A model generated the notes under the pieces. It ran no database searches, was not told where the DNA came from, and saw nothing but the letters and a program-made list of their open reading frames with translations. Source: Syntrophobacter sp. SbD1 (GTDB lineage: Bacteria; Desulfobacterota; Syntrophobacteria; Syntrophobacterales; Syntrophobacteraceae). Taken from it: DNA of 35,093 bases. Shown piece by piece: positions 24,262 to 32,299 of the stretch (positions within the stretch are counted from its first letter, which is position 1; every line of letters starts with the position of its first letter). The stretch is taken from positions 1 through 35,093 of the forward strand of contig OMOE01000126.1 in assembly GCA_900290365.1 (NCBI GenBank), read 5' to 3'. The position numbers and the translations under genes are program-made.

Positions 24262-25393
24262 TGATGATCCCCGGAAGCTTGATAGTGAATCTGGAACCCT
24301 TGCCTCTTTCCGACTGTACTGAGATAGAACCCCTGTGGGCATCGACAATCTTCTTCGTCAACATGAGACCGATCCCTGTCCCCTTTGTCCCTTTCGTGCT
24401 GAAAAAACACTGGAAAATTCTGCCGGTGATTTCCTTGTCCATCCCCAGACAATTGTCGGTGACGTGGTATTCGACGCCCCCGTTCAGCGCCCTGGCGGTG
24501 CCCAGGATGATCGTTTTCGGGCTTTCGCAGTCCTCGTCTTCCAAACAGGCGTCTAGGGCGTTTTTCACCAGGTTCATCAGGCACAGGTGAATGCCCTCCG
24601 GATCCAGGGTGAGTTCCGCGAGGTTGTCGGCCAGTTCCATCTTCAAATTAATACCATGCCGGACCGCCAATGGCGTCATAAGCTTGGCCACCTCGGCGGC
24701 CGGCACGTTTGGATTGCACATATGGCATTTGATGTCGGTAGACTTTGCATAGTTGAGAAGGTCGAGGGAAAGGTTCGTGATTTTATCGACGTTTCCCTTG
24801 ACCATTTCCCAGCCCTGACGCTGGTAGCCCGTGTCGGCAAGTTCCATTCCTTTCTCCAGGACGAAGATGCCGCCTTTGAGCCCGCTTGCGATGTTCTTTA
24901 TGGTATGCGAAAGCTCTGCGACCGTTTCTCCGATTGCAGCCATTTTTCCAGCCCTGGAGAGTTCCCTGGATTTCTCTTCGACCTGCCGTTCCAGGTTTTC
25001 CATGTACGCCTTGAGCTGGAGACGCCTCGAGATGCGCTCACCCGCTCTTTTCAGGGCCACGCGGAGGATGTCGTTATCGGCCGGTTTGGTTATAAAATCA
25101 GCCGCTTCGAATTTCAGGCTCCTCATAACGAGATCCAGGTCCGCATGATCCGCGATCATGATCACTTCCGTGTCGGGATTTTCTCTTTTGAGCCTCCGCA
25201 ACAGCTCTACCCCGTCCATTCCCGGCATTTTTATATCGATCAAAACGACAGGGATATCGGTCCTGGTGAACAACTCCAGCGCAGCTTCACTGTTTTCGGC
25301 CGTGTAAACCCGGTAGCCCATTTCCTGTAATGAAATGCCTAATGCCTTCCTAACGCCTTCCCCTTCGTCAACTAGCAGGAGCTTGGTTTTCAT
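24254..25393 (-). CDS. Receiver-histidine kinase (REC-HK)
   Basis: A 379-residue protein with an N-terminal receiver (LLLVDEGEG; Asp in VVLIDIKMPGMDG; Lys in DFITKPAD), a coiled linker (ENLERQVEEKSREL), a histidine-containing dimerisation segment (H in AELSHTIKNIASGL) and an HATPase domain (N box LMNLVKNALDAC; G2 GTKGTGIGL). The G1 box reads DNCLGMD, with Cys where Gly is usual (compare DNGVGMD in the next kinase). There are no membrane segments, so it is cytoplasmic. Its stop overlaps the start of the sigma-54 activator. It may take phosphate from, or sense along with, the other kinase in the cluster. Confidence 0.92.
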   Translation of the reverse strand: MKTKLLLVDEGEGVRKALGISLQEMGYRVYTAENSEAALELFTRTDIPVVLIDIKMPGMDGVELLRRLKRENPDTEVIMIADHADLDLVMRSLKFEAADFITKPADNDILRVALKRAGERISRRLQLKAYMENLERQVEEKSRELSRAGKMAAIGETVAELSHTIKNIASGLKGGIFVLEKGMELADTGYQRQGWEMVKGNVDKITNLSLDLLNYAKSTDIKCHMCNPNVPAAEVAKLMTPLAVRHGINLKMELADNLAELTLDPEGIHLCLMNLVKNALDACLEDEDCESPKTIILGTARALNGGVEYHVTDNCLGMDKEITGRIFQCFFSTKGTKGTGIGLMLTKKIVDAHRGSISVQSERGKGSRFTIKLPGIIND

Positions 25394-25605
25394 CTCTGCA
25401 TCTTATTCCGGGAATCAAAACCTGACCGTCAAGGCGGATCTCGCGAATGCCGCCACCCCACCGCCACTTATTATACACATTCTTTGATTATCTTTTTAAT
25501 AGCAAATTACTCAAAGGTCTTAAAATGGAAACAGAGGGGCAAGCCTGTCGGGATTGCCGGCTTGAATTGGGAAATTGTGGCGCAGGGTGTGAACAAGGCG
25601 CTTAT

Positions 25606-27138
25606 TTACAAGTGATCTTTGGAGGCCCATTTCCGCGAGCGGGGAAGTCTTATGGTGAAACAGGACCCTTCACCCGGTTCTGATTGGACATTGATGGTCC
25701 CGCCATGCTGGCGGATTACCTGGTTTGAGACGAAGAGCCCCAGGCCGGTTCCCTTTTGTCCCTTGGACGAAAAGAACATGGTAAAAAGCTTTTGTTTGGT
25801 CTCTGTGTCCATTCCCACGCCGTTGTCCCGGACGTGAAAAAAGACCGAATCCTGGTCCCCTTCAACCCGGAAAATTATCCTGTGAGCAGTTTTGGACTTG
25901 TCTTCGATGCAGGTTTCGATTGCGTTTTCGAAGATATTCATGAGGGCCGAGTGGACCAGCGACAGATCGAGTTCCAAAGTTCCGGACGACTGGTCGAAGT
26001 CACGCTCGAACTCAATTTTCTGGGCCGCCAGTTTGAATTCTATCGTGGATGCCACTTCCTCGGAAAAACGCAGCACCGGCGCCTCTTCCCATTCCAACTC
26101 CCGTTCCTTGGCATAGTAGAGGATATCCATGATCAACTTTCGGAGCCGCCCGACAACCAGGGTGACGGTATCCCAGCCTTCGCTTACAAGCTGCCTGTCT
26201 GCCTTGGTAAACCCTGAATTCACCATGTACATTCCACCGTCCAGACCGGTCAGAAGGCCCTTTACCGCGTGAGAAATAGTTCCGATCAGCAAACCCAGCG
26301 AGGATAGATGATTCTGAAGCTTTCGGACCTTGGTTACGTCATGTGACATGCTCATTACCTGGGTGATCTCGCCGTCCGGGTCGCGGATGGGTGTCGTCCA
26401 GGTGAGAACGTTTAACTGCTCGAAGGATTTGGAAATAAGAATTTCTTCAGAGTAGTGGGGCTGCCCGTCTTTGAAGGTTTTCATGACCGGGCACTCAGGG
26501 CACGGTTCCCTCAGATTCTTGTACGCTTCGAAGCACCGGGAGCCTGTGCAGTCGCCGAAATCCTCCTTGAAGCGCCGGTTTACCGCTGTTAGCCTATAGT
26601 CCGTGTCGTGCACTGAAATATAGCATGGGACCTCGTCGAAGAGCTGTTCGAATTTTTGCGCCAACTGCTGATAGCGCTGGGTCGCCAGTTTTTCTGTCTC
26701 CAGGAGCCGTTCGGATTTTTCCTTTACCAGTCTTTCGAGATTTCTGGTGTATTCCTTCAGTGCCGCACGGGTGCGTATCTTTTCGTGGACCCTTTCGAGG
26801 GCGATTTCAAGCGCCTCACCGTTGACCGGCTTGGTGATGAAATCCGCCGCCTCGAATATCAGGCTCTGGATGGCCAGCTCCATGTCGCCATGGCCGCTCA
26901 TCGTAATAATTTCGGTGTCGGGGGCCTCCGTCTTTATGCGTCTGAGCAGTTCAATGCCGTTCATGCCCGGCATCTTGATGTCGCAGATCACGATCTGCGG
27001 CCGGTAATCGCCAATTATCTGCAGGGCCTGCTTTCCGTTTTCCGCGGTGAAAACCCGAAATCCGGAATCTGAGAGCAAAAGGGCCAGCATCTCCCGGACG
27101 CCTTCTTCATCGTCTACGATAAGAATTGGTTCGCTCAT
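25606..27138 (-). CDS. Receiver-PAS-histidine kinase with Cys cluster
   Basis: A 510-residue cytoplasmic kinase. Domains in order: receiver (ILIVDDEEGVRE; Asp in IVICDIKMPGMNG; Lys in DFITKPVNGE), coiled coil (YTRNLERLVKEKSERLLE), a PAS-like domain with four cysteines (DCTGSRCFEAYKNL, then EPCPECPV), the His segment (GTISHAVKGLLTG) and an HATPase domain (N box MNIFENAIETC; G1 RDNGVGMD; G2 GQKGTGLGL). The Cys-rich PAS suggests redox, metal or heme sensing, which is inference. Its ATG overlaps the upstream receiver gene stop by 4 nt. A 212-bp gap follows before the next kinase gene. Confidence 0.92.
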   Translation of the reverse strand: MSEPILIVDDEEGVREMLALLLSDSGFRVFTAENGKQALQIIGDYRPQIVICDIKMPGMNGIELLRRIKTEAPDTEIITMSGHGDMELAIQSLIFEAADFITKPVNGEALEIALERVHEKIRTRAALKEYTRNLERLVKEKSERLLETEKLATQRYQQLAQKFEQLFDEVPCYISVHDTDYRLTAVNRRFKEDFGDCTGSRCFEAYKNLREPCPECPVMKTFKDGQPHYSEEILISKSFEQLNVLTWTTPIRDPDGEITQVMSMSHDVTKVRKLQNHLSSLGLLIGTISHAVKGLLTGLDGGMYMVNSGFTKADRQLVSEGWDTVTLVVGRLRKLIMDILYYAKERELEWEEAPVLRFSEEVASTIEFKLAAQKIEFERDFDQSSGTLELDLSLVHSALMNIFENAIETCIEDKSKTAHRIIFRVEGDQDSVFFHVRDNGVGMDTETKQKLFTMFFSSKGQKGTGLGLFVSNQVIRQHGGTINVQSEPGEGSCFTIRLPRSRKWASKDHL

Positions 27139-27491
27139 GCACCGAGCGTCTTTTTCACTATATCGAGGAGTTCAGCGGGTTCAAAAGGCTTTCCCAGGTA
27201 AGCCACTGCCTTCCTGATAGAAAGATGGCGTCCCGCAAGCCCGCTGACCACCACCACCGGTATGTCTTTGAATTCTTCTTCCTTGGAGAGCCTGCGATAA
27301 AACTTCGGTCCCCATTCCTCCGACATCTCCAGGTCCAGGGTTATGAGATCGGGCTTCTCCTGCTTCAGCATCTCATAGGCTTCCAATCCGTTGCTTGCCG
27401 CACAGGTCAAATAGCCATTATCCCGGAACAGCGCGACTATGTACTTGACGATCACCGGGTCATCATCTACCACCATTATCTTTTTTGCCAT
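27135..27491 (-). CDS. Stand-alone response regulator receiver protein
   Basis: A 118-residue CheY-like receiver: acidic pair in MVVDDDP, phospho-acceptor D53 in LITLDLEMSEEWG, Lys in AYLGKPFEP. There is no output domain. AGGAGA precedes the ATG at good distance. Its stop overlaps the start of the REC-PAS kinase gene (ATGA), so the two are made together. It lies 95 bp downstream of tmcA with a dyad between. It is probably a phosphate shuttle or sink for the local kinases. Confidence 0.9.
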   Translation of the reverse strand: MAKKIMVVDDDPVIVKYIVALFRDNGYLTCAASNGLEAYEMLKQEKPDLITLDLEMSEEWGPKFYRRLSKEEEFKDIPVVVVSGLAGRHLSIRKAVAYLGKPFEPAELLDIVKKTLGA

Positions 27492-27527
27492 GGGAACATC
27501 TCTCCTGACGGTTGCAGGATATCAAAT

Positions 27528-27580
27528 GCCGGGTATCGGAGGCCCTTGTTGCGGAGGCCCTGGTCTTCCCGATACCTGGC
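27528..27580. other. Intercistronic inverted repeat after tmcA
   Basis: GCCGGGTATCGG (27528-27539) pairs with CCGATACCTGGC (27569-27580), with two GGAGGCCCT words inside. It could form a hairpin in the mRNA between the redox-complex genes and the regulatory genes and so set their relative expression. Confidence 0.6.
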
Positions 27581-27586
27581 GCCGGT

Positions 27587-27973
27587 TCACTTGTTCGGAT
27601 GACATTCAGCACAGGTGACGGGGCCCTTTCCCCTCTCCATGTGACATCCCTTGCACTGGTCATGATATGCCTTGATCAGATCCATCGAACTATCGCCCTT
27701 AGCCAGGTGGCACTCGGAACACGGCCTGCCTTCCGAAGAGCCTCCCACCAGCTTCTTGCCGTCTTTGAAGTCGTGGTGGCAGGTGCTGCAATCCTCTATC
27801 CCGGCCTTCTCATTATGAGCATCGTGGGCAAAGGGAACGGCGGGGCGAATATGATGGCTGAAAGCGCTGTCGTCTACCTTCTTGACATCTTCCTGGGCGT
27901 AACCGGAAAAAGCAACGAAAATAACTGCGGCCAGGGCAGCGGCCAGGTATCCCCATCGAAATCTTTTGTTCAT
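27587..27973 (-). CDS. tmcA: Tetraheme cytochrome c, TmcA (type II cytochrome c3)
   Basis: A 128-residue periplasmic cytochrome. A signal peptide (MNKRFRWGYLAAALAAVIFVAFSGYA) is followed by four CxxCH heme sites: CSTCH 62-66, CSECH 85-89, CKGCH 107-111 and CAECH 121-125. Family knowledge: TmcA takes electrons from periplasmic hydrogenases or type I cytochrome c3 and feeds the membrane Tmc complex. The ATG at 27973 has AAGGAG 7 nt upstream. It is 11 bp after tmcB. The assignment as TmcA rests on the gene set tmcD-C-B-A being together. Confidence 0.9.
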   Translation of the reverse strand: MNKRFRWGYLAAALAAVIFVAFSGYAQEDVKKVDDSAFSHHIRPAVPFAHDAHNEKAGIEDCSTCHHDFKDGKKLVGGSSEGRPCSECHLAKGDSSMDLIKAYHDQCKGCHMERGKGPVTCAECHPNK

Positions 27974-27984
27974 CGGCAATCTCC

Positions 27985-29340
27985 TTACTCCTGACCGGGT
28001 TTTTCCATCACTTCATAGATGATGTCGCTAAGGAATTTGATCTCCATGTGGACCCCGTAGCTTTCGTGAATGTCCTCCAGACCACCGTGACAGTTGTGGC
28101 AGGGCGCTATAACCACCTGGGCGCCTTTTGCCGCCACCGCTTTCATCTGATCGGCCTTGATGGAGTTACCCTCAACGCGTTTGATCTTGTAAGGAGCACC
28201 GCAGTTTATTACCCCTCCTCCCGCGCTGCAACAATAGTTGTGCTCCCGGTTGGGCTCCATCTCGATGAATGTTTCACATGTGGCGCGAACCACTTCGCGG
28301 GCCTTATCGTGAAGCCCCATTCCGCGCGAGATGTTGCACGGGTCATGAAAAGTCACCGGTTTTTTGTACTTGTTCTTGACCTTGATTTTTCCCTGTTCGA
28401 AAAGTTCATGATAGTACTCCACGGCATGGACGACGGGTATGGGAGGCATCTTATAGCCCAGCCACCGGTTGCCCATGTCGTAGACAGAGCGGAATGCGTG
28501 GCCGCATTCACCCGTGACTATTCTTTTTGCCTTGAGCCGCAGGGCGGTTTCAAAATGGACCTTCTTCAGCCGTCCCATCATTTCGTGGTCCCCGGTGAAC
28601 ATGCAAATGTCACTGTTATCCCATCCGGGGGTTGCCGGCATTGTCCAGTTTGCACCGGCAGCGTGAAATATCGCGGCGGCCTGGTAGAGCAACTGCGCGC
28701 GAAACTTCGGTTCGGGAGCGATAACCGAATAGAAAATATCGGACCCTTCCTTCTCGATCGGTATCCTGAGTCCCGGGAATTCCTCCCTGGCTTCGTCCTC
28801 CTGCCAATGCAAGGCATCGATCCATTCGTCCTCTTTGACCCACATCTGGTTGTACGTCGCGGAATGGCTGTGGGCGGTGTCCTGCATGTTCTGTGGAGTG
28901 AGTCCCAATTTGTGGACTATCCTGCGCATCATCATGACCATGTAGGCAATGTCGATGCCAAAAGGGCAGTACATCGAACAGCGCCGGCACAGGTTGCATT
29001 CCGAGTGTGCGACTTCCACAGCCTTCCTCAAAAAGTCCTCATCCACCTTGCCGTCTTTTTTCACGATTTCCCAAATGGTCTGTTTGAGCTTTGCGGCCGG
29101 GGCAAATAGAGGGTCCCTGTCATGGGAGAGGAAAAAATGGCATGCGTCGGAACAAAGTCCGCAGTGAACGCAGGTATCGATGTAGGTTTTGAACCGTGCA
29201 CCGGCTTCGGCGCTCAGAACGGCCCGGATTGTTTTCTCTATTTTTTCGGGCGTGAGCTTCGCGATGCCCCTTTCGACGCCCGGTTCTACTATGATCTTCC
29301 GCTCGGACTTGGGAGCCGAACTTTCCGGATGTTCGTTCAT
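27985..29340 (-). CDS. tmcB: Iron-sulfur CCG-domain protein, TmcB (HdrD-like)
   Basis: A 451-residue cytoplasmic-side redox subunit. Two ferredoxin-type cluster sites are visible (C57, C60, C63, C67 in CVHCGLCSDAC; C115, C118, C121, C125 in CNLCRRCSMYCP). Two CCG-type cysteine domains follow (GECGHAFRSVYD region; HDPCNISRG, then YCCSAGGG and APCHNCHGG), as in heterodisulfide reductase subunit D and DsrK. Such domains bind special Fe-S clusters and handle thiol/disulfide or electron exchange. GAAGGAAGG lies before the ATG. In the Tmc complex TmcB is thought to connect membrane electrons to cytoplasmic acceptors; the substrate is unknown. Confidence 0.92.
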   Translation of the reverse strand: MNEHPESSAPKSERKIIVEPGVERGIAKLTPEKIEKTIRAVLSAEAGARFKTYIDTCVHCGLCSDACHFFLSHDRDPLFAPAAKLKQTIWEIVKKDGKVDEDFLRKAVEVAHSECNLCRRCSMYCPFGIDIAYMVMMMRRIVHKLGLTPQNMQDTAHSHSATYNQMWVKEDEWIDALHWQEDEAREEFPGLRIPIEKEGSDIFYSVIAPEPKFRAQLLYQAAAIFHAAGANWTMPATPGWDNSDICMFTGDHEMMGRLKKVHFETALRLKAKRIVTGECGHAFRSVYDMGNRWLGYKMPPIPVVHAVEYYHELFEQGKIKVKNKYKKPVTFHDPCNISRGMGLHDKAREVVRATCETFIEMEPNREHNYCCSAGGGVINCGAPYKIKRVEGNSIKADQMKAVAAKGAQVVIAPCHNCHGGLEDIHESYGVHMEIKFLSDIIYEVMEKPGQE

Positions 29341-29424
29341 TTGGGCCTTCCTTCTTTATCTTTTGATGTAAGAGCGCGCCTTTTGCGCTCATGGGTGTAG
29401 AATCGCGCCTTGTGCGCAATGGAC

Positions 29425-30084
29425 TTACCAGTCTCGAGCGTGCTTGACCGCCCCGAATTCCGAACCCATATAACCTCTTGTAAACGGGAAAAAGATCATA
29501 TGGCTAAGCCGCGTAAACGGGATCGCGGCAAGCATTATTTCTCCCGAAAGCATGTGCACAATGGCGGCCGCCTTGTAGCCCGCAAACTGGTGATAAGTCC
29601 AGAAACCGGATATGAAGGGCGTCGCGACGATTGCCAGGACCAGGAAATCGGACGGGCTGGTAAGGAATTTTACCTCAGGCACAAAAAGCCGCCTTCCGAC
29701 AAAGAAAGCGCAGGCGCCGATCACGATGATGGTCATCAGGTCGGAGGCTGTTTCGGGCAGGGTGATCCAGCTCACGTCCCAGGATTCTTTGACCAGTATC
29801 ACGTGTGCGAACACAAAAAGCGGCAGCGCCAGCAGGCAGATGTGAAACAGGAACGTGACTACCGTCATCACAGGCCTCTTTCTCATGTTCACCGACCCGA
29901 ACGGCACGATCCAGTGCAGAATCGATCGGAGTGCATAATAGGGGCTCCAGTATTCGTATACGAATATATCTTTTTTCCGGGCAAGTTTTGCCATCGACAC
30001 AACCCTGTAGATGATGCCGCCCAGGAAAAGAGCGATTGAAACCCACACAAGGGGGCCGCTTACCAGATAATATAGAGAGTGCAT
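29425..30084 (-). CDS. tmcC: Cytochrome b-like integral membrane protein, TmcC
   Basis: A 219-residue membrane protein of the nitrate-reductase gamma/DsrM type, which carries b hemes and moves electrons across the membrane. About five hydrophobic helices are visible, for example LYYLVSGPLVWVSIALFLGG, then VMTVVTFLFHICLLALPLFV and LMTIIVIGACAFFVG, with His residues in and near the helices (FHICLLALPLFVFAHVI; YHQFAGYKAAAIVHML). ATG 30084 is preferred (AAGGAG upstream); GTG 30090 adds two residues. It lies between tmcD and tmcB, as expected for the complex. Confidence 0.88.
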   Translation of the reverse strand: MHSLYYLVSGPLVWVSIALFLGGIIYRVVSMAKLARKKDIFVYEYWSPYYALRSILHWIVPFGSVNMRKRPVMTVVTFLFHICLLALPLFVFAHVILVKESWDVSWITLPETASDLMTIIVIGACAFFVGRRLFVPEVKFLTSPSDFLVLAIVATPFISGFWTYHQFAGYKAAAIVHMLSGEIMLAAIPFTRLSHMIFFPFTRGYMGSEFGAVKHARDW

Positions 30085-30116
30085 TGTCACTCCTTCGCAG
30101 TGCTTTTGATAATTTG

Positions 30117-31420
30117 CTAGATTGCCTTAACAGTTCTTAAGTACCTGCCCTGGTCTTGCCCGGTCCCGATGCCCCGGATGAGGAGCTTTCGGCCATCGGG
30201 GCTGAAGACCGGGTCCCAAAGCGCTGCGAACGGCCCATCAATGAGGGAGCCGTCCAGCAGGACGGAATAGGCGCCATCCTTTTCGACCTTCGCCGCCGCA
30301 TGCTTTCCGTCAGGGCTGAAAACAGGTGCCCATGCCATGTCGAAACGGCCTTCCCAGGTTTTCCCGTCCACGCAGACGAGCCACTTTCCATTGTCCCTGC
30401 CCACGCATGCAGCAGAGTTTCCGGCAGGGCTGAGGGTAAGGTCGGTTGCCAAATCCCCGAAGGAAACGCCCCAGGGCTCTCCATCCACGGCAACCGTCCA
30501 CCTTCCGAACTTTGGCGCAACGATCGCCGCTATCTTTCCATCGGGGCCATAACGATGGTCCAGGATCTGGGCAAAACTCCTGTTCCAGATCGTTTCCCCG
30601 TCCCGGGCAATATGCCATTTGCCGCCGACCCTTACCGGCGCGGTAACCGAAGAGTCAACCGGGTTGAATTTCGGGGCCCATACGGACTGAAAGTTCGTGG
30701 TCCATGCCACCCCGTCCACCGCGATCGAATAGTCATAGAGGGTTTTTCTCACACAAGCGGCGGTCCGCGAACTGCCGGCATCCAAAACCGGGTCCCAGAC
30801 GTTTACGAAAATATCCCCCCTGACCTCGCCGTTTACTGCGATGGAAAAGGACCCTTGCTGGAATTTTTCGATTTCCCGCTCCTTGGCCGGAACGGTCTGG
30901 ACCACAGCCGCCACATCTTGTCCGGGTCCCGCCGTCACCTGGGTCATGAACCCGCCACATCTTGTCCGGGTCCCGCCGTCACCTGGGTCATGAACAAAAA
31001 CCCATTTTCCCAGGAAACCCCGTTGCACAGGGCCACATACCTTTTTTCGCTGTGAACCGCTGAGGCGACTATGGTTTTGCCATCTGCTCCAAATTGAGTA
31101 TTCCACACAAATTCGAACCGTTCTTCCCAGGGTTCTCCGTCAACTGCCACGGTCCACTCCCCCGACTCCGAAACCAGACAGGTCAAGCGATTGTCCGGCG
31201 CAAACCTTGGGTACCAAATCCTGTCGAAGCCGTTTTCCCATATCTCGCCGTTTGCGCAAACATTCATGGAATCGTCTTCGGTCCTTACGGCAGCGGCAAT
31301 TATTTCTCCATCGGGGCTGGCATAGGGTTCGTCAACCTGCGGGAATTTTTCTTTCCAGGAATCGAACTCTGCAATTATCCTCTTCCCTGTCTGCCAATCC
31401 CAGTTGCCTGACAGATTCAT
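30117..31420 (-). pseudogene. tmcD: tmcD, split by a 44-bp tandem duplication
   Basis: The Trp-rich soluble subunit of the Tmc complex, built of about eight blade-like repeats of the form W-x-F-x-x-VWDPVFSPDGK and VAVDGEPW, probably a beta-propeller. Translation from ATG 31420 (AAGGAG upstream) stops at 30944 after 158 residues; the rest continues in another frame to 30117. The switch lies within an exact 44-bp duplication (30908-30951 and 30952-30995). Both frames encode FMTQVTAGPGQDVA there. Removing one copy leaves 1,260 nt, one continuous frame of 419 residues, the length expected of TmcD. It is therefore a recent frameshift mutation, a reversible slippage event, or an assembly error. Confidence 0.88.
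30908..30995. repeat. Exact 44-bp tandem duplication in tmcD
   Basis: Two identical 44-bp units lie directly side by side (30908-30951, 30952-30995). Forty-four is not a multiple of three, so the second copy shifts the tmcD frame. Short repeats of CCGCC and GGGTC inside could have helped replication slippage. Confidence 0.95.
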
Positions 31421-31478
31421 CAGCTTTTTCTCCTTAAATGAGCCCGGGGTAAAAACTATCGGGTCACAGGCACCGGGC

Positions 31479-31916
31479 CTATGACTCGCGACTCTTCGTA
31501 TCTAGAATTTTATCGATCAGTTCCATCAGTTTTTCGGCATCCGGCGGTTTCTCTATATAAGCTTCCGGGGAAGCAACAGATTCATCCAGCCTGATGTTGA
31601 GCATACTAAGATAGTGAAAAAATGCGTTCTTTGCTACAGCGGAAAGCATTATAACCGGCGTTTGCTTAAGTTCGGGATCGGTTCTCATGTTGCAATACAT
31701 GATAACCCCGCCTTCACCAGGCATCATAACATCCAGGATCAAAAGATCGGGTCTTATTTCGTACGCCTTGCTGATCCCTTCCTTGCCGTCTTTGGCCAAA
31801 ACGGGATCATAGCCGCTGATCTTGACCAAGGTCGATAGAAATGTCCTCATATCGAGTTCATCATCGACGATGAGGATGACCTTTTTTCCTTCAACGGCCG
31901 GATTTGCTTTGCTCAT
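31479..31916 (-). CDS. Stand-alone response regulator heading the tmc cluster
   Basis: A 145-residue receiver: acidic pair in ILIVDDELDMRT, phospho-acceptor D62 in LLILDVMMPGEGG, Lys in AYIEKPPDAE. It carries an extra insertion before the Lys (FFHYLSMLNIRLDESVASPE) compared with a minimal CheY. There is no output domain. It is the first gene after the sigma-54 promoter at 32084 and lies 58 bp before tmcD. The ribosome site is weak. It probably takes part in the phosphorelay with the downstream kinases. Confidence 0.88.
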   Translation of the reverse strand: MSKANPAVEGKKVILIVDDELDMRTFLSTLVKISGYDPVLAKDGKEGISKAYEIRPDLLILDVMMPGEGGVIMYCNMRTDPELKQTPVIMLSAVAKNAFFHYLSMLNIRLDESVASPEAYIEKPPDAEKLMELIDKILDTKSRES

Positions 31917-32083
31917 AAACCGCTAGTCCTGGAACCTTCTCTGATACATCTGCATGATGCGAAATGATGATCGGGCCAGCATTCGTTTTCATGGTGAACA
32001 GAGGACCTCCAATAAAAAAACTGAATGTCCTCACCGGCTACCTCGGCATCGTGGACACCGCCCCCCTTCCATTGCGCTCGATA

Positions 32084-32099
32084 GGCACTAAACGTGCCA
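32084..32099 (-). promoter_or_regulatory. Sigma-54 (-24/-12) promoter of the tmc cluster
   Basis: The minus strand reads TGGCACGTTTAGTGCC: GG and GC are exactly 10 nt apart, and TGGCACG is a perfect -24 element; the -12 element is GTGCC instead of TTGCA. Transcription would start near 32073, about 157 nt before the first gene. Both rpoN and an activator with GAFTGA are in the window. Confidence 0.8.
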
Positions 32100-32275
32100 T
32101 ATATCTTCTTATGAAAAAATAACCGTAAAGTCAACAACTTGCTGGTTTAGGATTGATTTGGCCCGGGACGCCGCCATTTTCGGTGCAACAATCCGCAACG
32201 GTTCAAACGAGCAATTTCTAAGAAATCCAAAGGCCTGCAATGAACTTAAAGGGTCGATGTACACAGGCCGCATAG

Positions 32276-32290
32276 TGCAACATTGTTGCA
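32276..32290. promoter_or_regulatory. Palindrome TGCAACATTGTTGCA, likely activator site
   Basis: A perfect 7+1+7 inverted repeat about 180 bp upstream of the -24 element, the usual distance for an upstream activator sequence of a sigma-54 activator. The half site GTTGC recurs twice, ten bases apart, at about 32185-32200. Confidence 0.6.
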
Positions 32291-32299
32291 AGTGATTGC

